64,000 nucleotides of DNA, from assembly GCF_038396675.1 (NCBI RefSeq), contig NC_088931.1, positions 60,235,001 to 60,299,000 of the forward strand, read 5' to 3'. Of the stretch, positions 39,013 through 50,480 are shown piece by piece. Position 1 is the first letter of the stretch; each line of letters begins with the position of its first letter. Under the pieces are notes generated by a model. The model was not told the DNA's origin and ran no database searches. It saw only the letters and a program-made list of their open reading frames with translations. Position numbers and translations under genes: made by a program. The DNA is from Hydra vulgaris (Eukaryota > Cnidaria > Hydrozoa > Anthoathecata > Hydridae).

Positions 39013-40812
39013 TTAATCCAACCAAGACTTCAAGCACTGGCAAGCTTGAATGGTATCTGCAGAGAGAAGATTTCTTTTTTCAGTAATAAGATTTTTTCCT
39101 AATGAGAAGAGCCTTTCTGATGATACAGATGTAGCAGGAATGGCCAGGTAATCTCTGGCCATTCTGGATAGGTTTGGATATTTGTCAGATCGAGATTTCC
39201 ACCAAAGTAATATGTTGCTATTATTGCCGCCATCTATCTTACTTGTATCATTACAATAGTTTTCAAACTCATTACATGGAATGGATGAAACACGCGATTT
39301 GAACGGGGTATATTTTGAAACGTTTTGAATGCTTGTAGCAGTTGTACCATTGCTTGGGGCATAATTGATTTGATATTCACAATTGACTGTGTCCATAATC
39401 TTTGTATACGACTCGCTGTTTGCGCCCTTATCATTTTTGTAATATTCAATACCAAATCTTGGGTCCAGGACAGTGCAGATAGTAAAGCAGTCACTAGTCA
39501 AATTATAATATTTTGAAATTTTTGCGAGCGCTGCAACTGTAGAGCGGTGTAGATTATCTTCAGGGTTGGTTTTTGTGGTCATCCATTCAGTAATGTGATC
39601 CAAAAGAATATTGAAGAGAGGAACCACCAAAGACAATGTGGAATATGAATCACCACTAATGAGCTGGGTAAATTCCTTGAATGGTTCAAGATACAAAACA
39701 ATTGTTTCAAACCTGTTCCAAACATCTGCTGAAATTGATAGACAACAGTCTGGATTGTTTGCAGTTGAGTCAAAATCTCAAAAATACGCAATGAAACCAA
39801 CTTTTAATTCCATTGCTCGTTTAAGCATATCAGCTGTTGAGTTCCATCTTGTAGGGACATCAAGTATTGGTTTTAAGGTGCAATTTGATTGCTGGAAACC
39901 TTTGAACCTAGAATATGATTGAGGACTGGATCGGATTTTTTTAATTCCTGTTCTAAGTTTTACAAGATCATCTTTCAAAACATCCAAACCTGCTTGCGCG
40001 CCCAAATTCAGCACATGAGCAAAACACCGGATATGCTCAAAGGTGGTTTTAATTTCGTACTTGGAATTTAAAATATCCATAAATGAATTATTATTGGAAG
40101 CATTATCTAAGGTAATGCCCATTCCTTTGCTTGTAAGACCGAATTCAATCAAAACTGACAAGAATGCATTAGATAAATTTGAACCTGAATGGGAATCAGG
40201 CAAGGATTTGAAATCAAGAGTTTTGGCATGTAGGTTCCAGTCTTTGTCAATGTAATGAGCCGTTATGCCCATAAAAGCAATGTTGTTGGGTGATGTCCAG
40301 CAGTCAGTGGTGAATGAAACCTTTGAGTCAAGATTCAAAAAAAGGGTCTTTAGCAATTGTTTTTTGGTGTTGTAAGTGTCCATTATCTGGCGTTTTAATT
40401 GGCGCGCACTCATGATTGACAAATTTGGTTTCAGTAGAGTGAGTAGTTTACGAAAGTGGCTGGACTCTACCTCATTAAATGATTGATCATTCTTGACAAT
40501 CCAGCTAACTAAGTATTCATTGAATAGATCTGGAGAATAAACGATTGGTGTCATTATCATGTCATCTAAACGTTGTTGCTTTGGTTCTCTGTCCCCAAGT
40601 AATTTGCTTTTGTGTTGAGAATTTAAATGGTTCATTAGATTTGTTGTCCCACCTTTATTGTAAGCATACTTGTTCTTGTGCTTTGGACAATGCTGGCATA
40701 TGGCCTTGGTTTTTTCATGCTCATCAACTGTGAAATGATCCCATACAATTGATTGTGAACGTTTGGTGGTTTTTGTAACAGAAAAAGATTCGGGTTCTGG
40801 ATTATCCGACAT
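39013..40812 (-). pseudogene. hAT transposase with BED finger, one internal stop
   Basis: One frame runs from ATG (40812) to the stop at 39013, 599 residues, interrupted only by a TGA at 39778-39780 (FIAYF-stop-DFDSTANN). BED finger: VWDHFTVDEHEKTKAICQHC...HLNSQH. Catalytic blocks: TTDCWTSPNN, ITLDNASNN, RCFAHVLNLG and TRWNSTADM. C-terminal dimerisation block: IPATSVSSERLFSLGKNLI. One stop in 600 codons and an exact target duplication point to recent activity. It would be functional only with readthrough or if the stop is a sequencing error. Confidence 0.93.
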
Positions 40813-41219
40813 AATTAGGAATGTAATATATATTTCTGAAATAGATACATTTCAAGGTTGTTTACAAATAGTAAATATACTAATATTAAGTAAACACCTA
40901 ATGAAAATGATTAAAATAATAATGGTTTAAATAATAAAAATAATATTAATAATAATGATAACAATAATAATAATTATATATAAGTCACTTGTCTTTATAA
41001 ATACAATAGCTACATAAACAAAGTTAGACAGTTACAAACAGTTAAAACTGATAAAACGTAAAAGTAAACAATGACATATAGCAACTATTATAATGAAAAA
41101 TAATTAATGAAAATAAGAATAACGAATATTAAAATAAATTTGAATTTGAATACACGACGGAAAATACAAACAATAGACAAACATACAAAAACGCACAGAA
41201 AATTAATAAAATTAAAAAA

Positions 41220-41520
41220 AAAAATTCTTTGCTTTCAAGCAAGCCATTATTATATATTTTTTTTATTTTCTTTTTTTGAATGATTGTTTCTTTCAATGAA
41301 TGTTTTTCGATTCGTTATTGTTTTACTTTTTCCATTTTTATTGTGGTTAAATTGTATTTGCAATTTTTTCTTTTGATTTTTACATATATTTTTTTCTACG
41401 TTTTTTCTTTTAATCTTGTACTTTGTTTACATTTCTTTTTTTTTTTTCTTTCTCTATGCTCTTTACTTTCTCTTTAATATTAACAAACTTTAATTAAAAA
41501 CTCTTTTTTTTTTTTTTTTT
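41220..41520. other. Pyrimidine-rich end region of the hAT
   Basis: A T-rich stretch with (T)n runs upstream of the transposase start. No gene. Confidence 0.5.
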
Positions 41521-42009
41521 TTTACGTTATTGAAAGGCGACCGCCATTCCGGAAACCACTGCAAAGACCCCGGAATAAAGTGATATATATGTTTGCGGGC
41601 CTGTAAAATTTGGCGTTTTTTTTTCAAACGCAAAAATTGAGAACAAAGTGAATATTTGAAAATCAAATCCAAATCCTCCAGATATTTGTCAAATCAAATT
41701 CAAATCTATCCCCTCAAAGAACAGTTCAAATTCAAATCTTTAAAGGTTTGACGTATATTTGATTTTGCCGAACACTACTCAGGGGCAAAACTAAAACGTG
41801 GCACTCAAAATTCTAAATGGCATCTATAAAATGAAGTTATAAATATGACTGTAATGACTTTTTGATATATAGCCACTGCGTCACGAAATGACTTTTAATT
41901 CGAACCAGTGGCGTAACTAGGGGGAGCACAGCCCCGCAAGGCGGTAAGGCCCCGGAGCTTAGAGGGCCCCGCGAAGATTTTTCACGTATTCTTAAATGAA
42001 AAACAGATA

Positions 42010-42230
42010 ATTTTTCAACAATGGGAACTCTATCATAGAATTTAATTTCAATAGAAATTCTATAATAGATTTAGTTTCAATAAACGTTTTATCGGAAAAT
42101 TAATTTTCAATAGAAATTCTATTTCAGAATTTAACTTCAATAGCAAATCCATTATAGAATTTCGATTGAATGTAACATTCTATTGTAAATTTCTATTGAA
42201 TGTAAACATTAGCGAATAGTTACGTTGTCT
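42010..42230. repeat. Subterminal inverted motif cluster in the hAT
   Basis: AATAGAAATTCTAT-like palindromic motifs recur about eight times in both orientations. Confidence 0.75.
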
Positions 42231-42856
42231 ATTATAGAAATACCGCTGATAAAATTTAGTACTTTAGTATTTGTCGATAAAGTCATGTGATGATTTTAAA
42301 GTGGAAAATTAAGTATAAATTATTAAATATAATTATATTTAGTAGGTAAGTGCTTTTCTATTTATATACATTCATGCAAAGCAGTAAAAAAGTTATATAA
42401 CTATAATTTTCATTACAATAAGTTGAGTTATCAAAATGTTTAGCTTATAGGTAATAAATTAGCTATATTTTTAATATTGGTAATATTTTTTAACTGCTTG
42501 TTAAAAAAATCTTGCAATTTTATTCTAGCGATTTAAAATATCCTATATAAATTAATTACTGAGATCTTGATTTTTTAAATAAAAAATGTATATAAAAGCG
42601 ATACATGTAGAACTATGTTTTTGTGTTGAGTACGCACTAGGTTTTGCTATAGTACGAGGATAGTACGAATTAACAAAGAAACACAAATTATGTGTACATA
42701 TTTAATATAAAATTGAAAGAGCGGACTCAAGATACGAACTAAAGAATAAATACAAATTAAGTTTATTATTTATTCAAAAATATTTAGCCACATATATTTA
42801 TATCTATAGGGTTAATACATATAATTGTTCTAATAAAACATTTTTCTTTCAATAGC

Positions 42857-45414
42857 ATGGACTCAAAAAGAACTTATATGAGTGGAACCAGAAAAAGGAA
42901 ATTAAAAAAGGAGGCTGATGATAGATTACGTAAAAACAATAAAAAGATATCCTTATTTTTTTCATTAGTAGAACAGAAACCTAGTGAAGAAGTTGCAGAT
43001 AAAAATATCAATGTCGTTACTAGTACTTCTCAAGCAACCCAACAAGAAGAAATGTTATCTGTTTCAATTAACTTAGAACACAAGGAAATTTCGAAAGATC
43101 ATAATGAATCTCGTTATAAAAGTAAAGCATATATTTTCGCAAATCCTAATAATCTTACCACTGCAATGCAAGTTGAAGAAACAGATCCAGAACCGGATAT
43201 ATTTCAGGAATTAAATACATTAGCAACAGTATGGGATACTTTAAAGGAAAATTTCTTGATGATAGCACAAAAAGATTTATTATTTCCTCTGAAAGATGCA
43301 AACCACAAGGACCATTTAAAAAAGATCCTTCACAAAATTTTAGACATTTTTCCACAAATTATTATTATTGTGCATATAAGTTTGGTCGAACACAGCGATT
43401 TTGGCTCTCTTATTCCAAAATTCTGGACTCAGCATATTGTGAACCATGTTGGTTATTTTCAAATGATAAAAATAACCAATGGCGTACGGGAGTTCGAAAC
43501 TGGAAAGGGCTAAGTAAAAAAATAAAAAGTCATGCTAATAGCCTAAAACATATTGAAGCATGTCAAGTATACGATCATTGGAAACAAAACAGGACACTTA
43601 ATGAGGATACAGAGACAATAATTCGTCATAAAGCTTCATTTTGGAAGATGGTATTGGAAAGGTTATTTAACATCACTTTAATGTTAACAAAAAACTCACT
43701 TGCATTTAGAGGTCATAGTGAAGTGTTGGCAGATGAAATTTACAATGGCAATTTTTTGTCTCATGTTTAATTGCTGTCAAAGTACGACGATACAATGAAA
43801 CAAGTACTCAATAAGCCTAAAGGCACGATAAAATATCTTAGTCCAGCTATCCAAAATGAAGTGATTCAATGTTTAAGCCAAAATTTAGAAAAAACATTAT
43901 TATTCGAAATAAATGAATCTGCCTTTTTTTCTATTATAGTTGACACAACTCAAGATGTATCTAGAAAAGAACAATTAAGTTTAATTTTTCGATACGTTCA
44001 CATAGTGCGCAAACAGGACACTCAACCTTGTCAATTAGAGATTAAAGAAACATTTTTGGGTTTTTATGAAATAAAGGATCATTCGGCAGTAGGTTTAACC
44101 AATCAATTGTTATTATTGCTTGAAAATAAAGGAATAGATTTAAAAAAGTGCCGTGGTCAAGGATTTTTATATCGGCATTCATAACGGAGTTCAGAAAAAA
44201 ATAAACAATATTCAGCCATCTGCACAATATGTTCATTGTGCGAGTCACAATTTAAACCTGGTTATAAATGATGCTGTTTCTGGTTGTAGAGAAGTAAAAA
44301 AATTTTTTATAACTTTACAAGAAATTTACTCCTTTTTTGGCAACAGTATTAAAAGATGGGATTTGGTATCAAATTTTAGCGAGGAACCCAACAAGATGGT
44401 CTTCAAAAATTAAACCCAACAAGATGGTCTTCAAAAATTAATTCTTTATTAGCTCTAAAGTTACGCTTTTTAGATATAGTTAAAACTTTAACTGAAATTT
44501 CTGTAAAATATTCGAAAAGAGTAGAACAAACTGAAGCTCTAAAATTAAGGGACAAAATATCAAACTTTGAATTTGTTTTTATTTGCGTCATTATGTATCA
44601 CATATTAACGAATGTAAATTATGCTTCAAAAAACTTACAAAAAAAGTACATAGATCTATACGAAGCGGCCACGTTATTTGGTACACTGAAATTCAAGTTA
44701 AAAGATTTTCGATCAAATTACGATTTATTTAAATTAGAGGCTGTTACTATTTGCAGTAAGTGGAAAACAAAGCCAACATTGAAGGTTAAGAGACAATCCA
44801 AATATGCGAGACATTTTGATGATTTAAGTGGAAGTCATTTAAACGAATGCACTGAAAAAAGATTTCAAATTAATGTATTTTATAGAACCATAGATATTGT
44901 TAACGTGCAAATAAGTGATAGATTTACTGGAATGGAAAAACTTTCAAATCTTTTTAATTTTTTGCAACCTCAAAATTTAATAAAATTGTCTGAAGATGAT
45001 CTAATTAAATCAGCTAAATTATTGCAACATAGTTACCCAGACGATTTGACAAAACATTTTCCAACCCAATTAATTAATGCAATCACTTTTATTAAAAATG
45101 ACATCGCAGAAGCAACTACATTAAAAGATTTAGCTGACATACTGTTCATCAAATACAGTTTTATGGAGTGCGATTTTTCAGATGTAAACACAGCAATATT
45201 GCTATTGATGACAATACCTATGACAGTTGCAAGTGCTGAAAGATCTTTCAGCAAATTAAAGATTATCAAATCATATTTAAGAAATAGCATGTCTCAGAAG
45301 CGTCTCAAACATTGTGCAATTTTGGCAATAGAGAACGAAAAAGGACAAACATTAGAATTAGATAAAGTAATTGCGGAATTTGCGAATAAGAAGGCAAGAA
45401 AAGTTTATATTTAA
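42857..45414 (+). pseudogene. hAT transposase, MYM/TTF-type, inactivated
   Basis: It starts MDSKRTYMSGTRKRKLKKEA. A zinc-finger region follows (RFWLSYSKILDSAYCEPCWL). Catalytic and core blocks are IIVDTTQDVSRKEQLSLIFR, VHCASHNLNLVINDAV and NPTRWSSK. It ends with the dimerisation domain TVASAERSFSKLKIIKSYLR and stop 45412-45414. Lesions: frameshift near 43200, TAA at 43768-43770, frameshift near 44155 where GYDGAS-like residues are expected, and a 28-bp tandem duplication at about 44388-44443 that shifts the frame just before the TRW block. It is non-functional. Confidence 0.9.
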
Positions 45415-46439
45415 AGTTGTTCAATAAATTCAAAGTTTCTTAGAGTATTCTTCAATTTTTTTTTCTATTCTTGATAGCATTCTAAGAATTACTGTCTTAA
45501 GATAGTATAGTTATTATGAAAATAAAAATTCTCCCATAGGCATAAGTGAGGTAAAGTTAGTTTTTGCTATTAAGGATGTTCGTTCTTTTTTATAATTATT
45601 TTGTGAAAAGATTCTAGATTATTTCTCAAATTTATAAAATAAATATTTTTTATATTCTTAATCGTATTATATTAACTCAATATAAAAAGCAAATATTGGG
45701 TATTTCATTTGTAAATATATTTTGAAAAAATTTAAAGTGGGAGGGCCCTCTTTTCTTTTTTGGCGAGGGAGGGGGGGGGGGAATTTATAGTTACGCCACT
45801 GATTCGAACCTCTTTTCCCAAGAAAAACCTTTGGGAGTATGGTAGTACAAGTATGCAGGAGTAAATTAGAGTTGGTTTTAAAATCTTTTAGTATCATCCG
45901 TGAAAGAAAAATTGATTATTTATAGAATGAATATGTTAGAACAAGTTTCAAATGGTTTCAATAGAAAATTTGAATTTTCGATCTCGTTGCTCTTAACAAA
46001 TGAGTTACATTGTTCTGTTGAAAAAATTTGAAAATTGTTCTAATATATTTATTCTATAGATAAGCAGTGTACTAACAACTTAGAAACAACAACAAACAAA
46101 AAAGCATTCAATTTCTTCAGAAAATTAAAAAAAATCAGATTCAAGCTTAACAGATCAAGCAACTTAAAAAAAAGGATTACTCTTATTAAATGTTCTTAAA
46201 AATTGATGTTGAAAGATAGTTTCTTACATATCATATATTATAATACAGTATTTTCTACAAAGAAGTTAAAAGGAATGTTTGCTGTTTTAATAAATCAAGC
46301 AGTTCAGAAAATTCTTAGGGTGGTCCAGATGATTGAACCGTTGCCAGTGATGGTTGAAGTCATGATAGAGTTATTATGTTGCTAGCTCTTAATAGATGCC
46401 CAGTAAACAGTTGTGGCAATCTATAAACAGTGTCATATG

Positions 46440-48253
46440 AAAAAAGACAGCACGCGCTTTGGAAGTGATATTCGTGTTTGGAAGCTTGATGTAGGAATCC
46501 TAGAGTTCTTCAATGATTATGCGATAGTTGTCTTGAGGAACATTAACAATGGAGGCATGAACAACTGTATCAAACTTTCTGAATGTGTCAATGAATGGAA
46601 ATTCTAAAAAACAAGCATGTTTTTCCGCAAGTTCTTGAAGCCAGTCAACATTTCGCAAAAGTTTTCTGCACTCATTGCCTGCAAATTGCCCTCTGTGAAA
46701 AGGTTGTTGTTGAAAGTTCATTATTTTTGGCCGTTCTGGTGTATTTTTCCACAACACCATCAAGCAAGTGATGCTCTCTGGGTGGAATGAAGTCCAAGAT
46801 AAGTGTTCCTTCAGGTAACTTAATAACTGACTTATGCACAACATTCTGAAAGTCCCTGGCTTTTTTTATTTAAGCACTTGCTGCTTGGAAGCCTGTATAA
46901 TCAGTTTAAATGGAGCCAAATGTTTGGAGCTTACCACTCTGATGAAGATTCTTTGACTCAATGTCACATGGTTCATGGGTAAACACTTGAGTGAGACTGC
47001 AAACCACAAATAATGTTTGCAAGCTTCATTTCACATGACAACACAAAAAGCAATCTCTCAAGGCTCACTTAGTCCATGATCTGATTTACATTGTCATAAT
47101 TTTTAGAATGGTTTTCTGCAAAAGCCACCAGAAGTTGATGCTTCACTCTGGAGTCCTTGAACAGAAGTCAGGAAGCCTTATAGACACTTTCAGGAACCAC
47201 CATCCTCCATCAATAATTACTTTGATGTGTTCATTTGACTAAGGACCTCTGATCTGAACAAAAGTGTTTCCTAGAGCTTCAACATCTTTGCAGTACACCA
47301 ATTGATGTTTGAATTATTCTCTAATAGACATTTAGATGTGTATGAAATTTGAGGTGACAAACAATTCAGAAAAACGCTTTCCAAGAGACTCAAATTTCCA
47401 AGAAACTCAAAATCCCTGATGTTTTTTTCAACTACTCGCTGGGGAGCTACTTTGTTAAGTGTTTGAAAGCCCTGTCTGGTTTTGAACTTGTAGAAGGTGT
47501 TGAGCAGTCAAGGTAGATGTAGCAGCTGAAAAAAGTTCTCTTTGTCTTTATGGCCCTGGAAAAAAAGTTTACATCAACATAAACAGTTTCTCATATTATA
47601 AGGTTTTTATGTTGTAATAAAACAGTCACTAAAACAAAAGCATACTAAGCATATATGGCAAAAATATTTTTTACCTGGAGTAACTGGAAGATACCTTTCT
47701 ATTCCTTGAGCAAAACGCACAGTACCAGGGGGTGAAGGATCCTTGTTAGCTATAACAAAAGGAGCTACTCTTTTTGCTGCTTTTAAGATTTTGCTGCAAC
47801 TTCAAGCAAGCTCTTTCAAAACATTCCTTTTGTACAACTATGTGGAATCCATTTTCCAATCAGTGAAAAGCATGCTGAACACTGTTTTTCAACAGTTGGC
47901 TGTTCTTTCAACTGACTGGTTGTGTTTGTTGTTCCAATTGGCTGAGGGTTTTGAAACTTGGCTTTTTCTACGCAAATCACATGGTGATTCTCTTGTTGCA
48001 GGACATATCTTCATGTTTTGGTCGTCAAGCAGTCAGGGAAGTTAAACATCTTGGTCATTGTCTCTTTTTCTAAAGCCTACTTGACAGTTTTTGCAGATAC
48101 GAATTGAGACTCTTTGATCTTCAAAGTTGATACCTTGAACAAAAATCTCTTGACAGCGTTTAATCATAAAGTTAGTTGCCTGTTAGCTTTTTTCAAACAG
48201 AGAAAACAGACAGTTTTTCTGTTATCATCATGAGTTTTTGCTTGATTCGGCAT
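46440..48253 (-). pseudogene. Unclassified transposon protein with CxxC N-terminus, decayed
   Basis: The likely start is ATG at 48253: MPNQAKTHDDNRKTVCFLCL, with a later RICKNCQVGFRKRD (paired CxxC, probably zinc binding). The C-terminal part reads PFHRGQFAGNECRKLLRNVD, then FPFIDTFRKFDTVVHASI. I recognise a GNECRKLL-type block from multicopy invertebrate elements but cannot name the family. Many stops and frameshifts are present. It lies inside the long-inverted-repeat element. Confidence 0.5.
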
Positions 48254-48620
48254 TTTCAATAGTTTTGCACTTGTATTTTGTTCAAAAGGCACAATAAAAC
48301 TGTTTGCAGGTCTTTCCCGAAATTTTAAAATGAATAAAGGATCTAGAAACTTTTACTTAAACAAGTTGCTTATCTTTGTTAGTAACCTATGTGACAAAAA
48401 TATACAACTTTTATGTAAAAAATATTTTATTTCATTTGATTAATAATTTTTTCAATCAGCCTAAAAATCAAAATATCCAAATCAATTTTGTCTTTCACGG
48501 ATGATGATGAAAGATTTTAAAACCAATACTATTATACACATACATACTTGTACTATCATACCCCTGAAGATTTTTCGCGAGAAAAGAAGTTCGATTTAAA
48601 AGTCATTTAGTGGCACAGTC

Positions 48621-49009
48621 ATAGCAAGTGTTAAAGACGGTCTCTAAATTATTGGGGTCTGGAAACAGATTTTCCCGTTGTCAAAAGAGCCCTTCTCTAA
48701 TATTGTTTTGCTTCATTATTATTTAAATAATATTATGTTTATTTAAATAATATTATGTCAATATTATATAAAGTGAAATTAATGAGTTTGAAAAAGAATA
48801 AAAATTTAAAGGTTTAAAAAGAAATTAAAAAAGAAATTAAACAAAAAAAAAATTTAAAAAGTTGAAAAAAATTATTAAAAATAACAAATAAAAAATTACA
48901 AATCAGTACATATTCGTATACATATTCAATACAATATTAAAGTTAAATAAAATACATTAAAAATAAAAAATTCAAAATTATTTTAATTTTTTAAAAAAAA
49001 GAGAGAATG
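48621..49009. other. AT-rich non-coding interval
   Basis: Poly-A and AAT-rich sequence. Nothing recognised. Confidence 0.6.
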
Positions 49010-49664
49010 TACGTAATGTTTAAATTTAGTAACTGTTTTTTTTATAGTTCTTTTAAATGTATCAATAGATTTTATTTTTTTCATATTTTTGTCAAGAACC
49101 GAATTCCACAAGCGCGGTCCCCGGCATATTGTCGAGAAGTTAGATTTTTTGAGTGATGTTAGTGGGATGTAGTTAGTGTGATGTTAGTGGGATGTAGTTA
49201 GTGTGATGTTAGTGGTATGTATAAATATCATTAATATAAATTAAAAACTCCAAGTATTGATCATTGGGATACTCCGCAACTTATTGATTCAAATGGGGAA
49301 CATGTTAAGTCATATGGTACTCCTTGTTTACGATTTTTTAAATAACATTGCAGCCACTTTAAGTTGGAGTGAACTACTCCATAATTGCGTAGTTTATAAA
49401 TAAGAATCTTGTGGTTGACAATATCAAATGCTTTTGATAGATCTAGAAAAATTTCGAGTGTGTAACTGTTGTTATCAAAACCATTTAAAATTTGGTTGGC
49501 AAGATCAATTACTGCATGTTCAGTGGAATGGTTATTGAGAAAACCAAACTGTTTATGATAAAGAATATCATTTTTTTCAAGATAATTGTACAGTCTGTTG
49601 TGCATAATACGCTCTAGTATTTTGGAAAAACAGGAAAGTATGGAAATTGGTCTGTAGTCTAGAA
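49010..49664 (-). pseudogene. LINE reverse transcriptase with internal deletion
   Basis: From the right: YRPISILSCFSKILERIMHN, NDILYHKQFGFLNNHSTEHA, EIFLDLSKAFDIVNHKIL and CGVSQ-stop-SILG, which is the polymerase core up to motif B. A short out-of-frame YINDIYT follows, and the YADD region is missing. After the 25-bp repeat at 49153-49218, the C-terminal tail resumes as FSTICRGPRLWNSVLDKNMK, KIKSIDTFKRTIKK. The element is dead. Confidence 0.8.
49153..49218. repeat. 25-bp tandem repeat at the LINE deletion point
   Basis: GTGATGTTAGTGGGATGTAG plus TTAGT is repeated 2.6 times, exactly between the two retained LINE parts. Confidence 0.88.
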
Positions 49665-50029
49665 AATATCAGATAGTACACTTCATAACAGAATTCATAG
49701 TACACTTAATGACAAAATTAAAAAATTTGAATTGAATGTGTCAGAAACCATCACATTTATAAGCTTAGTATCAAACCATATGATCTACCAGTACATACCA
49801 TATGATCCATATATACCACATACCATATAATCTATTAGCAATAAATGATCCATTATTAATAAATGCTCAGAATAAATGATCCAGTAATAAATGAGACATG
49901 AACTATTATTAAACCATCATTAGATAACTTATTAATTGAAGCATTCTTAACATAATTACTTAACAACGAATAATAAATTCTAAAAATATAACTTCCCCTA
50001 TCCATTTTTTTTCCACAGCATCTTATATC

Positions 50030-50480
50030 ACTGCAACCGTTTCAAAAAGGCCATTTAGTTTCATTGCAGCTACTAATTACTGATGTTTTAAATGTTATAT
50101 CTCCAATACCTACAATTATTCAAAAAAGAATAAATCCAAGAAAAAAGAAAGCTCAAAGAATTAAAACTTTCACCTCATTTCCTTATGTTAAGCAATTCAT
50201 TGTTGAGCATGGGAACTTTCTAAACTCACTTAATCAAAAAAGCAATAAACCATAAACATGGATTGAAATTAAAAATGCTACTTGTTTGTCTGAAAGTTCT
50301 GAAAACAAAATGCAAATAAAATAGAATGTATAAAATAAGAATGTATAATATGCAGAGAGAACTTTGATGAAGACTGGATTCAAAGCTTTACATGTAAAGA
50401 TTCGCATTGTGTAAAGTTAGTTCCAAACTCTGATTTTTATGACTGTGACGTTTTTATGGTGTTGGCATGTTGTTTTTTTT
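50030..50480 (+). pseudogene. Possible pogo-like transposase C-terminal fragment
   Basis: LKPFQKGHLVS...ITDVLNVISPIPTI and a basic RINPRKKKAQRIK are followed, after a stop and frame changes, by a C-x2-C...FDEDWIQ...CK pattern and FYDCDVFMV. This resembles the zinc-finger tail (EEDWIQC, FYFCD-C) found at the C-terminus of some pogo/DDE_1 transposases. No catalytic part is present. Confidence 0.3.

Larger units (their letters stand above)
38773..41777 (-). mobile_element. hAT transposon, nearly intact
   Basis: Ends are TAGTGTTCGGCA and TGCCGAACACTA. The 8-bp target duplication CTCAGGGG is intact at 38765-38772 and 41778-41785. Length is 3005 bp. Subterminal ATTTGAATTTGATC-like motifs are repeated at both ends. 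The transposase is on the minus strand. Confidence 0.95.
41906..45801 (+). mobile_element. hAT transposon of the MYM/TTF type
   Basis: Ends are CAGTGGCGTAACT and AGTTACGCCACTG. The 8-bp target duplication ATTCGAAC is intact at 41898-41905 and 45802-45809. Length is 3896 bp. Short GC-rich tracts (GGGCCCC near 41967, GGAGGGCCC near 45739, G-run near 45770) sit just inside the ends. Confidence 0.95.
41873..48620. mobile_element. Older transposon with long inverted ends, split by a hAT
   Basis: The left end, 41873-41905 joined to 45810-45920, matches the reverse complement of the right end, 48481-48620. Shared blocks include GACTTTTAATTCGAAC / GACTTTTAAATCGAAC, GGTATGATAGTACAAGTAT-like, TTGGTTTTAAAATCTTT and ATCATCCGTGAAAGA. 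The match continues across the point where the 41906-45801 hAT sits, so that hAT landed inside the left inverted repeat. Outer boundaries and target duplication are not resolved. The coding region is on the minus strand. Confidence 0.72.

Noticed and set aside
47743-48045. Plus-strand frame of 100 codons
   Set aside because: It is antisense to the CxxC transposon protein, whose cysteine motifs and start are on the minus strand.
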